From contig JAFGRB010000058.1 in assembly GCA_016935365.1 (NCBI GenBank), positions 1-64,000 on the forward strand: a DNA stretch of 64,000 nt, in the 5' to 3' direction. Below, one piece after another: positions 11,157 through 18,050 of this stretch. This DNA comes from Deltaproteobacteria bacterium. Lineage in GTDB: Bacteria; Myxococcota; B64-G9. The first letter of the stretch is position 1, and each line of letters begins with the position of its first letter. The translations under genes were made by a program, and so were the position numbers. The notes beneath the pieces were generated by a model. The model ran no database searches and was not told where the DNA came from. It saw nothing but the letters and a program-made list of their open reading frames with translations.

Positions 11157-11387
11157 ATGGCCTGTCTGATGGATTGCGCGGTCGAGCTCGCGGGCTTCGA
11201 GCCGCCCGATGGGCTCGGGCGCACCGACGGCTGGGGCGACGAGGCGCTGCTCGAGCGCATCGCGGCCAGCTCGCCCGACGACTGGCTGGCAGGCGCTCAG
11301 CCCTCGGGCGCGTCCTCGGCCTCCGGCGGCAGGAGCTGCTCGAGCGCGGCCTGGACCTTCTCGATGCGCTGCCTGCAGATCTGGTAG
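11157..11387 (+). CDS. possible small protein converging on xseB
   Basis: This 76-codon frame starts with a good ribosome site (AGAGAGGTG, 6 bases upstream) and a plausible -10 (TAGAAT) further up. The first 50 or so residues are acidic and orderly. The last 26 or so run antisense through the 3' end of xseB (from 11297) and look like shadow sequence. It may be a small gene whose original 3' end was lost, or it may be spurious. No family is recognised. Confidence 0.3.
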   Translation: MACLMDCAVELAGFEPPDGLGRTDGWGDEALLERIAASSPDDWLAGAQPSGASSASGGRSCSSAAWTFSMRCLQIW

Positions 11388-11530
11388 GCCTGCAGGGCGC
11401 GCTCGATCCTGGGCACCAGGGCGTCGATGTCGGGATCGTCCTGGCGGGCGAGCCAGTCGGCCGTGTCCTTGAGCACCTGGTAGTTGGAGTTGAAGCTCTG
11501 GGTGTCGAGCTCGTTCTGCTCGGGGCTCAT
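11297..11530 (-). CDS. xseB: exodeoxyribonuclease VII small subunit
   Basis: A 77-residue, mostly helical, acidic protein has the XseB pattern (ALVPRIERALQAYQICRQRIEKVQAALEQL). It pairs with XseA, the large subunit encoded immediately upstream, to form exonuclease VII, which degrades single-stranded DNA from either end into oligonucleotides. Its ATG overlaps the xseA stop by 4 bases (ATGA at 11527-11530), the usual translational coupling. The N-terminus (residues 1-35) is longer and more acidic than in a minimal XseB. The identification rests largely on its position beside xseA and on its helical repeat pattern. Confidence 0.8.
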   Translation of the reverse strand: MSPEQNELDTQSFNSNYQVLKDTADWLARQDDPDIDALVPRIERALQAYQICRQRIEKVQAALEQLLPPEAEDAPEG

Positions 11531-13161
11531 GTATCCTCCTCGCGCTCCAGGTTGGCCACCCGGAGCGTTCCGTCTGTGAAGCGCAAGGCCAGCTCGGCCT
11601 GGCCCGCGGCCGCGCGCCGCGTGCCCACGGGCCGGCCGAGGCTGTCCGTGACCAGGGCGTAGCCGCGCCGCAAGGTGGCCTCGGGGCCGAGACCCGTGAC
11701 CCGCTCCGCCAGGGCGTCGATCCGGCCGGCCGCGCTGTCCAGCCGGCGCCGGGCCGCGCCCGCGAGCTCGCGCATCGCGAGCGCCGAGCTCCGTCCGGCC
11801 GCGCTCGCGAGCAGCGCGGCCGGTCTGCCGAGCGCGACCGCGAGCCCGTCGAGCCCCGATGCGGCCCTGCCGGCCGAGCTCCGCGCGCCCGCGGCCAGGC
11901 GCCGCCGCTGGCTGCCGATCTCCCGGAGCGCCGCCCGGGCGTACAGCCGGGTCCGGGCCGAGAGACGCTCGAGCTGCGCGGCGCAGGCAGCGCTGCCGCC
12001 AGCCGCGGTGGCGAGCGAGCGCTCGTCGATCTGCGAGAGGAGCTCGTCCAGCGCGAGATTCTGCCTGGCGAGCAGCGCGGCCAGCCGCTCGCGGATGCGC
12101 TCGAGGTCGCGCAGGCCCTGCTGGCCCTGGTCGACGATGCAGCGGTGGATGAACTGGGAGAGCTTCGACGGGGTGGCGAAGCTCCTGTGGGCCACCTCGT
12201 CGACGATGGTCGCGTCTCGCTCGTGTCCGATGCCGCACAGCACGGGCAGGGGCGCGCGGGCCAGGTCGCGGGCCAGCTCGAGGTCGTTCAGCCAGGCCAG
12301 GTCGGTCCTGGCCCCGCCGCCGCGGATGAGCGCGCAGGCGTCGAAGGCCCGCTCGGCGTGGGCCTCGAGCGCCAGCGCCAGGGCCCGGCGGAGCTCGGCG
12401 GGCGCCTGCGGGCCCTGGAATGCGGCGTGGAAGTAGACGAAGCGGCACAGGCCCAGCCGCTCCAGGGCATCGGCTTCCTGGCGGAAGTCGCCCAGGCCGG
12501 CCGCGCCCTCGGGGCTCAGCACGGCCACCCGGGAGAAGTCTCGCGGGGCCGGCAGCTTGCGGTTGAGCTCGGCCAGGCCCTCGGCCGCGAGCCTCTCGCG
12601 GATGCGGCGCAGCTTGGCCTCCAGCTCCCCGAGGGTCCAGCTCGGATCGACGTCCTCGACCTGCAGGCTGAAGCCGTAGAGCACGTGGAAGCCGGCCCGG
12701 GCGAGGAGCAGCAGCCGGATGTCGGGCCTGAGCGGGCCGCCGGTCGCCTGCTCGAACTTGCGCTGCAGGGCCCGGGCCTCGCGGGACCAGACGATGGCCC
12801 GGCAGGCGGCCGTGGCGTCGCCGCGCTCGTCGCGCTCGGTGAGGCCGAGGAAGAGCGTGCCGTTCTTCTCCCGGAGCTCGCTGATCTCGGCCCGGATCCA
12901 TTCGGCCCGCGGCAGGCCGCGGCCGATCTCGGCCCGCACCCGGGCCAGGAAGTCGGAGAGCGCCGTGCCCTGCTGGCCGAGCGGCAGCTCCTGCTCGACC
13001 GCCGGCAGCCAGCGCGCGAGCGCGTCCAGGTCGGAGCCGGCCGGCGCGTACCAGGTGCGCCCGACCGGGTCCCAGCGCGCGCCCATGGCCTTGGCCTCGT
13101 CCTTTTCGGGAAAGGGGACCTGCAGGTCGATCCGGCTGTCCGCGATGCGGAGCGCTGACAC
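11527..13161 (-). CDS. xseA: exodeoxyribonuclease VII large subunit with N-terminal DUF5710-like domain
   Basis: The protein has 544 residues. The start is a GTG at 13161 with GAGGAG 6 bases upstream; the longer frame upstream is antisense shadow. Residues 5-55 (LQVPFPEKDEAKAMGARWDPVGRTWY) match the DUF5710 pattern of small DNA-associated modules and are not part of a normal XseA. After this come the OB-fold (about 75-180) and the XseA catalytic region, with the conserved segments VLSPEGAAGLGDF, RGGGARTDLAWLND, CGIGHERDATIVDEVAHRSFATPS and KLSQFIH. A long coiled-coil or helical region forms the stalk, and the C-terminal LRRGYALV segment is present. It acts with XseB in the cytoplasm on single-stranded DNA in repair. 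Confidence 0.93.
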   Translation of the reverse strand: MSALRIADSRIDLQVPFPEKDEAKAMGARWDPVGRTWYAPAGSDLDALARWLPAVEQELPLGQQGTALSDFLARVRAEIGRGLPRAEWIRAEISELREKNGTLFLGLTERDERGDATAACRAIVWSREARALQRKFEQATGGPLRPDIRLLLLARAGFHVLYGFSLQVEDVDPSWTLGELEAKLRRIRERLAAEGLAELNRKLPAPRDFSRVAVLSPEGAAGLGDFRQEADALERLGLCRFVYFHAAFQGPQAPAELRRALALALEAHAERAFDACALIRGGGARTDLAWLNDLELARDLARAPLPVLCGIGHERDATIVDEVAHRSFATPSKLSQFIHRCIVDQGQQGLRDLERIRERLAALLARQNLALDELLSQIDERSLATAAGGSAACAAQLERLSARTRLYARAALREIGSQRRRLAAGARSSAGRAASGLDGLAVALGRPAALLASAAGRSSALAMRELAGAARRRLDSAAGRIDALAERVTGLGPEATLRRGYALVTDSLGRPVGTRRAAAGQAELALRFTDGTLRVANLEREEDT

Positions 13162-13218
13162 CGTGGAGCTCCTCGTGGGGGGCAAGATAGCACGGGCAGG
13201 GCAGGGGTGAAACAGGCA

Positions 13219-13245
13219 GCGGCCGGAGCGAAGAGCTCCGGCCGC
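13219..13245 (-). terminator. strong hairpin after the lipoprotein gene
   Basis: The 11-bp perfect stem GCGGCCGGAGC pairs with GCTCCGGCCGC around loop GAAGA. It lies 27 bases past the stop of the lipoprotein gene (13272, minus strand) and before xseA. The T tract that should follow on the minus strand is poor (TGCCTGTTTC), so termination may be weak. Confidence 0.5.
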
Positions 13246-13271
13246 CGCCCGGGGAGGAATCGAAGACGGGA

Positions 13272-13832
13272 TCAGTATTCCTGGCCGCACCAGACCTCCT
13301 CGGGCCGGTCGTCGATCACGATCACCCCGGAGCCCTGGCCGAGATCGATCTGGGTGTCCTCCAGCACGACCTGGACGCCCTGCCCGTCGTCGGTCACCTC
13401 GCGGAGCAGGCGCAGGGTGATCAGGTCCTCGGGCACGCCGCTCGCCTCGACGCTGAAGTCGAACACGCACATGCACAGGCAGCGGCCCCAGCCGTCCTCG
13501 GGCTCGTCCAGCTCGTAGGCCTCGTAGACGCCGTCGATCACGCTGAGCGTCATGCTGTGATCGCCGCAGCAGTTGAGCAGCACCCGGGCGTCGAGCAGCC
13601 GGAGGGTGGCGCTGGCCGGGTCGTAGGTCCAGTGCAGCCGCTCGGCCGCGCAGTAGTCTTCGGCGCTCACCTGCAGGGCCTGCTCGTAGGTGCCGAAGCC
13701 GCCGCACTCGCTGACCGCGTCCTGCTGGTGGTCGAGCTTGGGATCGATCCCGCTCGCGTAGCCGCCGCAGCTCGCGGCCAGGGCCAAAATGGAGAGCAAC
13801 GCCAGGGTCTGGAAAGTCTTTCGGGTCTTCAT
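13272..13832 (-). CDS. lipoprotein with NCCGDH / GWGRCLCMC domain (copy 1)
   Basis: This protein of about 186 residues starts MKTRK at 13832, with AAGGACGG upstream. Its signal peptide ends in the lipobox LAASC, so it should be a lipoprotein. The mature part consists almost entirely of one domain of about 150 residues with fixed Cys positions. In order these are VSECGGF, a YC.AE segment, LLNCCGDHSMT, GVYE, PEDGWGRCLCMCVFDF, REVTD and a final WC. The same domain forms the C-terminal half of the next gene upstream (14059-14868). I do not recognise the family. The eight or so Cys suggest disulfides in an extracytoplasmic protein. Confidence 0.75.
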   Translation of the reverse strand: MKTRKTFQTLALLSILALAASCGGYASGIDPKLDHQQDAVSECGGFGTYEQALQVSAEDYCAAERLHWTYDPASATLRLLDARVLLNCCGDHSMTLSVIDGVYEAYELDEPEDGWGRCLCMCVFDFSVEASGVPEDLITLRLLREVTDDGQGVQVVLEDTQIDLGQGSGVIVIDDRPEEVWCGQEY

Positions 13833-13979
13833 CTCGCACCGTCCTTTCATCTCATCGTCTGGGGTTTGCGTTTCGTGTTCCTTGCTCCGTCTTACCCGCG
13901 AGCGCGGCGGATTGGGAAGCCGGGACGAAAAAAAGTCTGGCAGCCAATATCCCCTGCGTATTCAGTGAATTACATGTAG

Positions 13980-14000
13980 GGGCGTGGTTCATCCACGCCC
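13980..14000. repeat. dispersed REP-like hairpin (copy of the 6.6-kb family)
   Basis: The stem GGGCGTGG, loop TTCAT, stem CCACGCCC is identical to the copies at 6660 and 6712. It is preceded by TGTAG and followed by GCACGCC as there. It lies in the 200-bp gap between the two paralogous lipoprotein genes, and the rest of that gap shows nothing clear. Confidence 0.85.
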
Positions 14001-14058
14001 GCACGCCCCTTCGCGTCTGCGGGCTTTCAGTCGTTGCGAGTAGGGAGTATGAGGCTTC

Positions 14059-14868
14059 TCAGGGCTCGGTGCACCACAGGCCGACGTCGGTCTCGTCGAT
14101 CACCACCGCCCCGGCACCGGCCGTGAGGTCCAGCTCGCCCTCCCAGACCGTGCCGCTCTCGCTGTCGGTGACCTCGCGGAAGATGCGGATCGGGATCGTC
14201 TCGGCCGGGATCTGGGAGACGCTGACCACGAAGTCGTAGACGCACATGCACAGACAGCGGCCCCAGCCGTCCTCGGGCGCGTCGGTCTCGGTGACGACGT
14301 AGACGCCGTCGACCTGGGCCACGGTCATGCCGTGATCGCCGCAGCAGTTGAGCAGGATGCGGGTGTCGGCCAGCGACAGGGTCTGGCTCGCGGCCTCGTA
14401 GATCCAGTAGAGCACCTCGGCGTCGCAGTATGCGCTCGGCGCGTCGAAGATCGTGCCGCCGTTGGACTCGAAGCCGCCGCACTCGCTCACCCGGTCGTCC
14501 TGGGGCAGGGGCGAGTCCACGCAGCGGCCCGCGGCGCTGCACTTCTGGCCGTCCGGGCAGTCCGGGCAGGCGATCTCGTGCCCGCAGCCGTCGTCCCAGG
14601 TGCCGCACTGCTTGCCCATCGACCCGCAGGTGGCCGGCACGCAGCCGCCCACGCACTCGCCGGCCCGGCAGCTCTCGCCCATGCCGCAGCCGCCGCAGGC
14701 GACCTCGCCGCCGCAGCCGTCCGACCAGCTGCCGCACTCCTTGCCGAGCTCGGCGCAGCTCATGGGCACGCAGACCGGCTTGCCTGTGAAGTTGCCGCAG
14801 GACAGCAAGAGAGCGGCGCCCGCCAGGCAGGCCGCGATCGCGAGGGTCGATGTGCTTTTCGCTCGCAT
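14059..14868 (-). CDS. lipoprotein with Cys-rich repeats and NCCGDH / GWGRCLCMC domain (copy 2)
   Basis: The protein has about 269 residues, starting MRAKSTS at 14868 (GGAG 6 bases upstream). An in-frame ATG at 14880 is an alternative with a weaker ribosome site. The lipobox is LLLSC. After it come two copies of a Cys-rich repeat of about 40 residues (VPxxCxxxGKxCGxWxDGCGxExxCxxC), as in secreted myxobacterial proteins. The C-terminal domain of about 145 residues is the one seen in 13272-13832: VSECGGF, LLNCCGDHGMT, PEDGWGRCLCMCVYDF, REVTD, VVID and a final WC. The pair arose by duplication, with loss or gain of the N-terminal repeats. Function is unknown. Confidence 0.75.
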   Translation of the reverse strand: MRAKSTSTLAIAACLAGAALLLSCGNFTGKPVCVPMSCAELGKECGSWSDGCGGEVACGGCGMGESCRAGECVGGCVPATCGSMGKQCGTWDDGCGHEIACPDCPDGQKCSAAGRCVDSPLPQDDRVSECGGFESNGGTIFDAPSAYCDAEVLYWIYEAASQTLSLADTRILLNCCGDHGMTVAQVDGVYVVTETDAPEDGWGRCLCMCVYDFVVSVSQIPAETIPIRIFREVTDSESGTVWEGELDLTAGAGAVVIDETDVGLWCTEP

Positions 14869-14917
14869 GTCCAGCTCCATTCACAACCGTTCTGTCACCA
14901 GTGGCATCACATCATCT

Positions 14918-15037
14918 CGCATCGCGGATCGCCCCTTCTGGCAAGGAGGCGACGAGGGCCGAAGCGGAGCGACCTCATGGTCGTGAGCATCGGCCCGATG
15001 GAGCCGACGCAGTCCAGAAGGTGCGAGGCGCGATGCG
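14918..15037. repeat. 120-bp imperfect palindrome
   Basis: The arms match around a centre at about 14977. CGCATCGCG (14918-14926) pairs with CGCGATGCG (15029-15037), and CCTTCTGG (14934-14941) with CCAGAAGG (15014-15021). GGGCCGA (14956-14962) pairs with TCGGCCC (14990-14996), and CGACC (14970-14974) with GGTCG (14979-14983), leaving the loop TCAT. Only small bulges separate the blocks. It lies between the caspase-like gene stop and the lipoprotein start, both on the minus strand. It could be a structured leader or terminator RNA, or a non-autonomous mobile repeat. Confidence 0.75.
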
Positions 15038-15080
15038 ATCGAAACGCCATAGAAGCTCTTCTGCATTCTAGCACAGCCTC

Positions 15081-16634
15081 TCAGAACTCGTAAGCCAGCC
15101 CCACCAGGCCTAGCAGCGAGAGCTGATGCTCGTAGCGCCCGTCGAGGCGAAAGACCGTCCCGCCCGCCTGCCAGAAGACCTGCAGGGCCAGCCCGGAGAC
15201 CAGCGGCACGTCGATGCCGGCCACGCCGCCGTATCCGAAGATCGAGCCCGAGAAGTCCTGGCCGTCCGGCAGGTGCTGCTGGCCGTAGCTCATGCCCAGG
15301 CTCAGGCCGGCGAAGAGATCCAGCACCGAGTACTCGAAGCGCCAGGTCGCCCAGCCGTCCAGGGAGAAGAGACGGATGGAGTAGCTCAGCCGGATGTCCT
15401 CGTCCGAGATGCTGGCCTGGCCGTAGCTCAGGCGCGGAAAGAGCGTGCAAGGCCCGAGGTCGAGCCTGAGGCCCAGCGAGGCCTGGTGCACGGCGGCGAA
15501 GCTCTTGAGCGCGCCGCTCATCAGGCCGTAGTGGGCCATGAGCGAGATGCCGCTGCCCGGCTCGCCCCCGCCCTTGGCCGCGGCCACGAGCACGTCCTGC
15601 TCGCGCATGGCGGCCGGATCGACCGCCCGCCGGTCCCGGTCGAGCAGGGTGAGCTCCTGGGCGAAGCTGTGCCGGCCGCGCCGCTGGACCAGCAGGTAGC
15701 GGCCCGCCGGCAGCGACAGCGCCCGCCGGATGCCGAAGGGTTTTCGGAGCTCGGCCACCATGCGCCGGTCCGAGGCGCCCAGGACGAGGAAGTGGCCGGC
15801 GATGCCCGGGCCGAAGCGCAGCTGGGCCTGAGCCTCGTCCAGCTCGGTCAGCACGACCTTGCCCCGGCCGGTGATCTGGTACTCGTAGGTCGGGTGCTGG
15901 GCCCCGCTGAGCGTGACCGCGGTCCCGCTGACGGTCTGGTCGTAGGCGTAGTGGTAGACCTCGGCCAGGGTGACCCTGCGGTCCCCGTCCGCGTCGGCCG
16001 CCCCGCGCAGCCCGCTGAGCAGGAAGTGGGTGAAGAAGGAGCCCTGGATCTCGGCCGACTCCTGCGAGTTCTCCCCGGCCGACGACGAGGTCACGATGGC
16101 CGTGCCGTCCGCCTCCAGGGTCTCCGAGATGGACAGGTCGAAGGCCGGGCCCGGCGTGCCGCCCTTGATGCCGGTCAGGCCCCCGCTCTTGCAGGAGTCG
16201 ATGAAGGCGATCTTGACCTGGGCCCGGCTGCCCTCCAGCATGCGCCGGAGCTCGGCATAGGGCAGGCGCTCCGAGCCGAGCTCCAGGTTGACGCCGTCGG
16301 AGTGGCCCGAGAAGTAGACCAGCAGCAGGGCCCGCGGAAAGCGGGCCGGCACGAGCTCGGCCATGCGGGCCTCGATCGAGGCCAGCGCCCGGCGGAGATC
16401 CTCGGGGCTTGCGCCCGAGAGCAGGGTGACGCGCTCGGGCTCGAAGCCGCCCAGCTCGGCCAGCAGCTCGGCGAAGCGCCGGGCGTCCCGCTGGGCGTAG
16501 CGCAGCGACTCGCGGCGCTCGATGCCCCGGTCGTTGCCGGCCACCAGGGCGAAGCGCGCGACCGCGTCCTGGGCGCCAAGCGCGGGCCGGGCCAGGAAAA
16601 GCATGCACAGGAGGGCTGTGAGCGTCGCCTTCAC
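15081..16634 (-). CDS. secreted caspase-family (C14) cysteine peptidase
   Basis: The protein has 517 residues with a signal peptide (about 1-20). The caspase fold covers about 25-250. It has the His motif VYFSGHSD (His111) and the Cys motif AFIDSCKSGG (Cys148), both complete, so the enzyme is probably active. The region after about 300 is beta-rich (alternating Tyr, Leu and Gly strands ending in AYEF), suggesting a C-terminal beta-barrel or carbohydrate-like domain. It is the last gene of a sigma / anti-sigma / caspase set and overlaps the anti-sigma gene by 4 bases. It should act outside the cytoplasm, possibly at the outer membrane. Prokaryotic caspase homologues are linked to proteolytic signalling and regulated death; here that is inference. 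Confidence 0.85.
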   Translation of the reverse strand: MKATLTALLCMLFLARPALGAQDAVARFALVAGNDRGIERRESLRYAQRDARRFAELLAELGGFEPERVTLLSGASPEDLRRALASIEARMAELVPARFPRALLLVYFSGHSDGVNLELGSERLPYAELRRMLEGSRAQVKIAFIDSCKSGGLTGIKGGTPGPAFDLSISETLEADGTAIVTSSSAGENSQESAEIQGSFFTHFLLSGLRGAADADGDRRVTLAEVYHYAYDQTVSGTAVTLSGAQHPTYEYQITGRGKVVLTELDEAQAQLRFGPGIAGHFLVLGASDRRMVAELRKPFGIRRALSLPAGRYLLVQRRGRHSFAQELTLLDRDRRAVDPAAMREQDVLVAAAKGGGEPGSGISLMAHYGLMSGALKSFAAVHQASLGLRLDLGPCTLFPRLSYGQASISDEDIRLSYSIRLFSLDGWATWRFEYSVLDLFAGLSLGMSYGQQHLPDGQDFSGSIFGYGGVAGIDVPLVSGLALQVFWQAGGTVFRLDGRYEHQLSLLGLVGLAYEF

Positions 16635-17425
16635 GGTCCGGCTTTCGCTTTGTATAGCAGGATGCTGGCCTGCTCGAAGCTCGGGTCCAGCGGCAGCATC
16701 GTCAGGGTCTCCAGGTAGCAGGCCTTGCCGAGCGCCTCCCGGGCCGCGGCCTTCACGGTCTCGAAGTCGAAGGAGGTCTCCGCGAAGACGGCGAAGATCC
16801 GCTCGTCGAGCCTGGACGCGTCCAGCACGATGCTCCCGGGCAGCGGTCGGGAGCCGGCTGTCACGTGGGCTGCAGCGCGGCCGTCCGTCGGGTAGGCGAG
16901 CTCGATCTCGCCGTCCGCGTCGATCGAGACGAGTATCAAGTAGCCCGCCCGGGAGGTCGAGGGCACGAAGCGCAGCGCGTCGCCCGGCATCAGGCGAAGG
17001 TCTCCCGTGAGCGGGAAGACCAGCTCGCCGCGCTTGCAGACGGCCTCGAGGCCGAGCTCGCCCTTGATGCCCACGTAGGAGTCACCCGGCGGGGGCCCGA
17101 CCGCGCCCTGCTGGCCCGCCGGGGCCAGCAGCCAGACGGCCAGGGCCGCGATCAGGATCGCGGCCAGGCCCGCGCTGGCGGCCAGCACAGGCGGCCGGAG
17201 AAGCCCGGTCCACCAGGCGGGCCTGCTGCCGAGCCTGGAGACGACCGCGTCCACGGTCGCCGGGTAGACCTCGCGGGCGAAGACCTCCTCGGCCCGGTCG
17301 AACTCGGCCAGGCGCGCGCGGCAGCGCTCGCAGGTCACGAGGTGGGCCTGGAGGGGGTGATCGGCCGGCCGGCCCGCCAGGCAGAAGGCGTCCAGCTGGA
17401 GGTCGGATGGGCATGTCGGGCTCAT
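16631..17425 (-). CDS. anti-sigma-factor-like membrane protein with DUF4384-like domain
   Basis: The protein has 264 residues. Residues 5-40 hold a zinc-finger-like anti-sigma motif (Cys5, His in HLVTCERC, CxxC), the pattern of ZAS-type anti-sigma factors. One transmembrane helix lies near residues 82-105. The extracytoplasmic part contains a DUF4384-like segment (LRPGDxLRFxxxxSRAGYLILVSIDADGEIELAYP), a module often found in caspase and surface-sensing proteins. It starts 17 bases after the ECF sigma gene stop and overlaps the caspase gene, so it belongs to that operon. The predicted role is to hold the sigma factor at the membrane and release it on an envelope signal. Confidence 0.8.
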   Translation of the reverse strand: MSPTCPSDLQLDAFCLAGRPADHPLQAHLVTCERCRARLAEFDRAEEVFAREVYPATVDAVVSRLGSRPAWWTGLLRPPVLAASAGLAAILIAALAVWLLAPAGQQGAVGPPPGDSYVGIKGELGLEAVCKRGELVFPLTGDLRLMPGDALRFVPSTSRAGYLILVSIDADGEIELAYPTDGRAAAHVTAGSRPLPGSIVLDASRLDERIFAVFAETSFDFETVKAAAREALGKACYLETLTMLPLDPSFEQASILLYKAKAGP

Positions 17426-17442
17426 GGTCTCGCTCCCCGCTC

Positions 17443-17949
17443 TCAGGCCATGTCCAGCTCGGCGCCCAGCTCGCGCGCCCGCTCGGCCAGCCGTGCGAGC
17501 TTCTTGCCCACGGTCTTTCTGCTCAGGCCCATGAGGCTCGCGATCTCATCCTGGGCCATGCCGTCCATGTGGGCGTAGATCGCGATCCGGCGCGTCTTCT
17601 CGTCCAGCCGGTCGAGCAGCGCCATCAGGGTGTCCCGGGCCACCAGCCAGTGCTCGGCGCTCGGGCTGCCCTGCCGGCAAGCGGGCTCGGGCAGCTCGCT
17701 CGACTCGCGCAGCTCCATCCGGCCCGCGCCGCGGAGCTGGTTGAGGCAGTAGTTGGTCGCCACGCGGTAGAGCCAGGGCAGGCATTCCCGGTCGCCCGGG
17801 TCGAGCCTCTCGATGTGCTTGCAGGCGCGCACGAAGACCTCCTGCGCAGCGTCCCTGGCCGCGTCGGGATCGGCCAGCAGCCGCAGACACCGCCTGTAAA
17901 TCGCGGGACCCAGACGGCGGTAAAGCGTGCTCAGCTCCGCGCGTTCCAT
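17443..17949 (-). CDS. ECF-family RNA polymerase sigma factor
   Basis: The protein has about 168 residues. Region 2 is visible in RCLRLLADPDAARDAAQEVFVRACKHI and LPWLYRVATNYCLNQLR. Region 4 is the HTH segment MAQDEIASLMGLSRKTVGKKLARL. The start is taken as ATG at 17949; an in-frame TTG at 17958 is possible. It directs transcription of a small regulon in response to an envelope signal transmitted by the anti-sigma protein encoded 17 bases downstream. The caspase-like gene follows in the same operon. The upstream region has no clear ECF-type promoter that I could recognise, so autoregulation is not shown. Confidence 0.9.
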   Translation of the reverse strand: MERAELSTLYRRLGPAIYRRCLRLLADPDAARDAAQEVFVRACKHIERLDPGDRECLPWLYRVATNYCLNQLRGAGRMELRESSELPEPACRQGSPSAEHWLVARDTLMALLDRLDEKTRRIAIYAHMDGMAQDEIASLMGLSRKTVGKKLARLAERARELGAELDMA

Positions 17950-18009
17950 GTCTCGCAACCGATCTTACCCGGCCGGGAAGCGAATTGGGAACTTCTGGAT
18001 TGTTTTTGT

Positions 18010-18032
18010 GCAGGGTGTTGAAAACACCCTGC
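18010..18032. repeat. perfect 10-bp inverted repeat between the EEP and sigma genes
   Basis: GCAGGGTGTT, loop GAA, AACACCCTGC. It lies 19 bases past the stop of the endonuclease-like gene on the minus strand and upstream of the ECF sigma gene. On the minus strand the hairpin is followed by ACAAAAACAA rather than T residues, so it is not a classical intrinsic terminator for that gene. The T run (TGTTTTTG) precedes it on the plus strand. Confidence 0.55.
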
Positions 18033-18050
18033 TCGAATCCCGGCCGGGGC

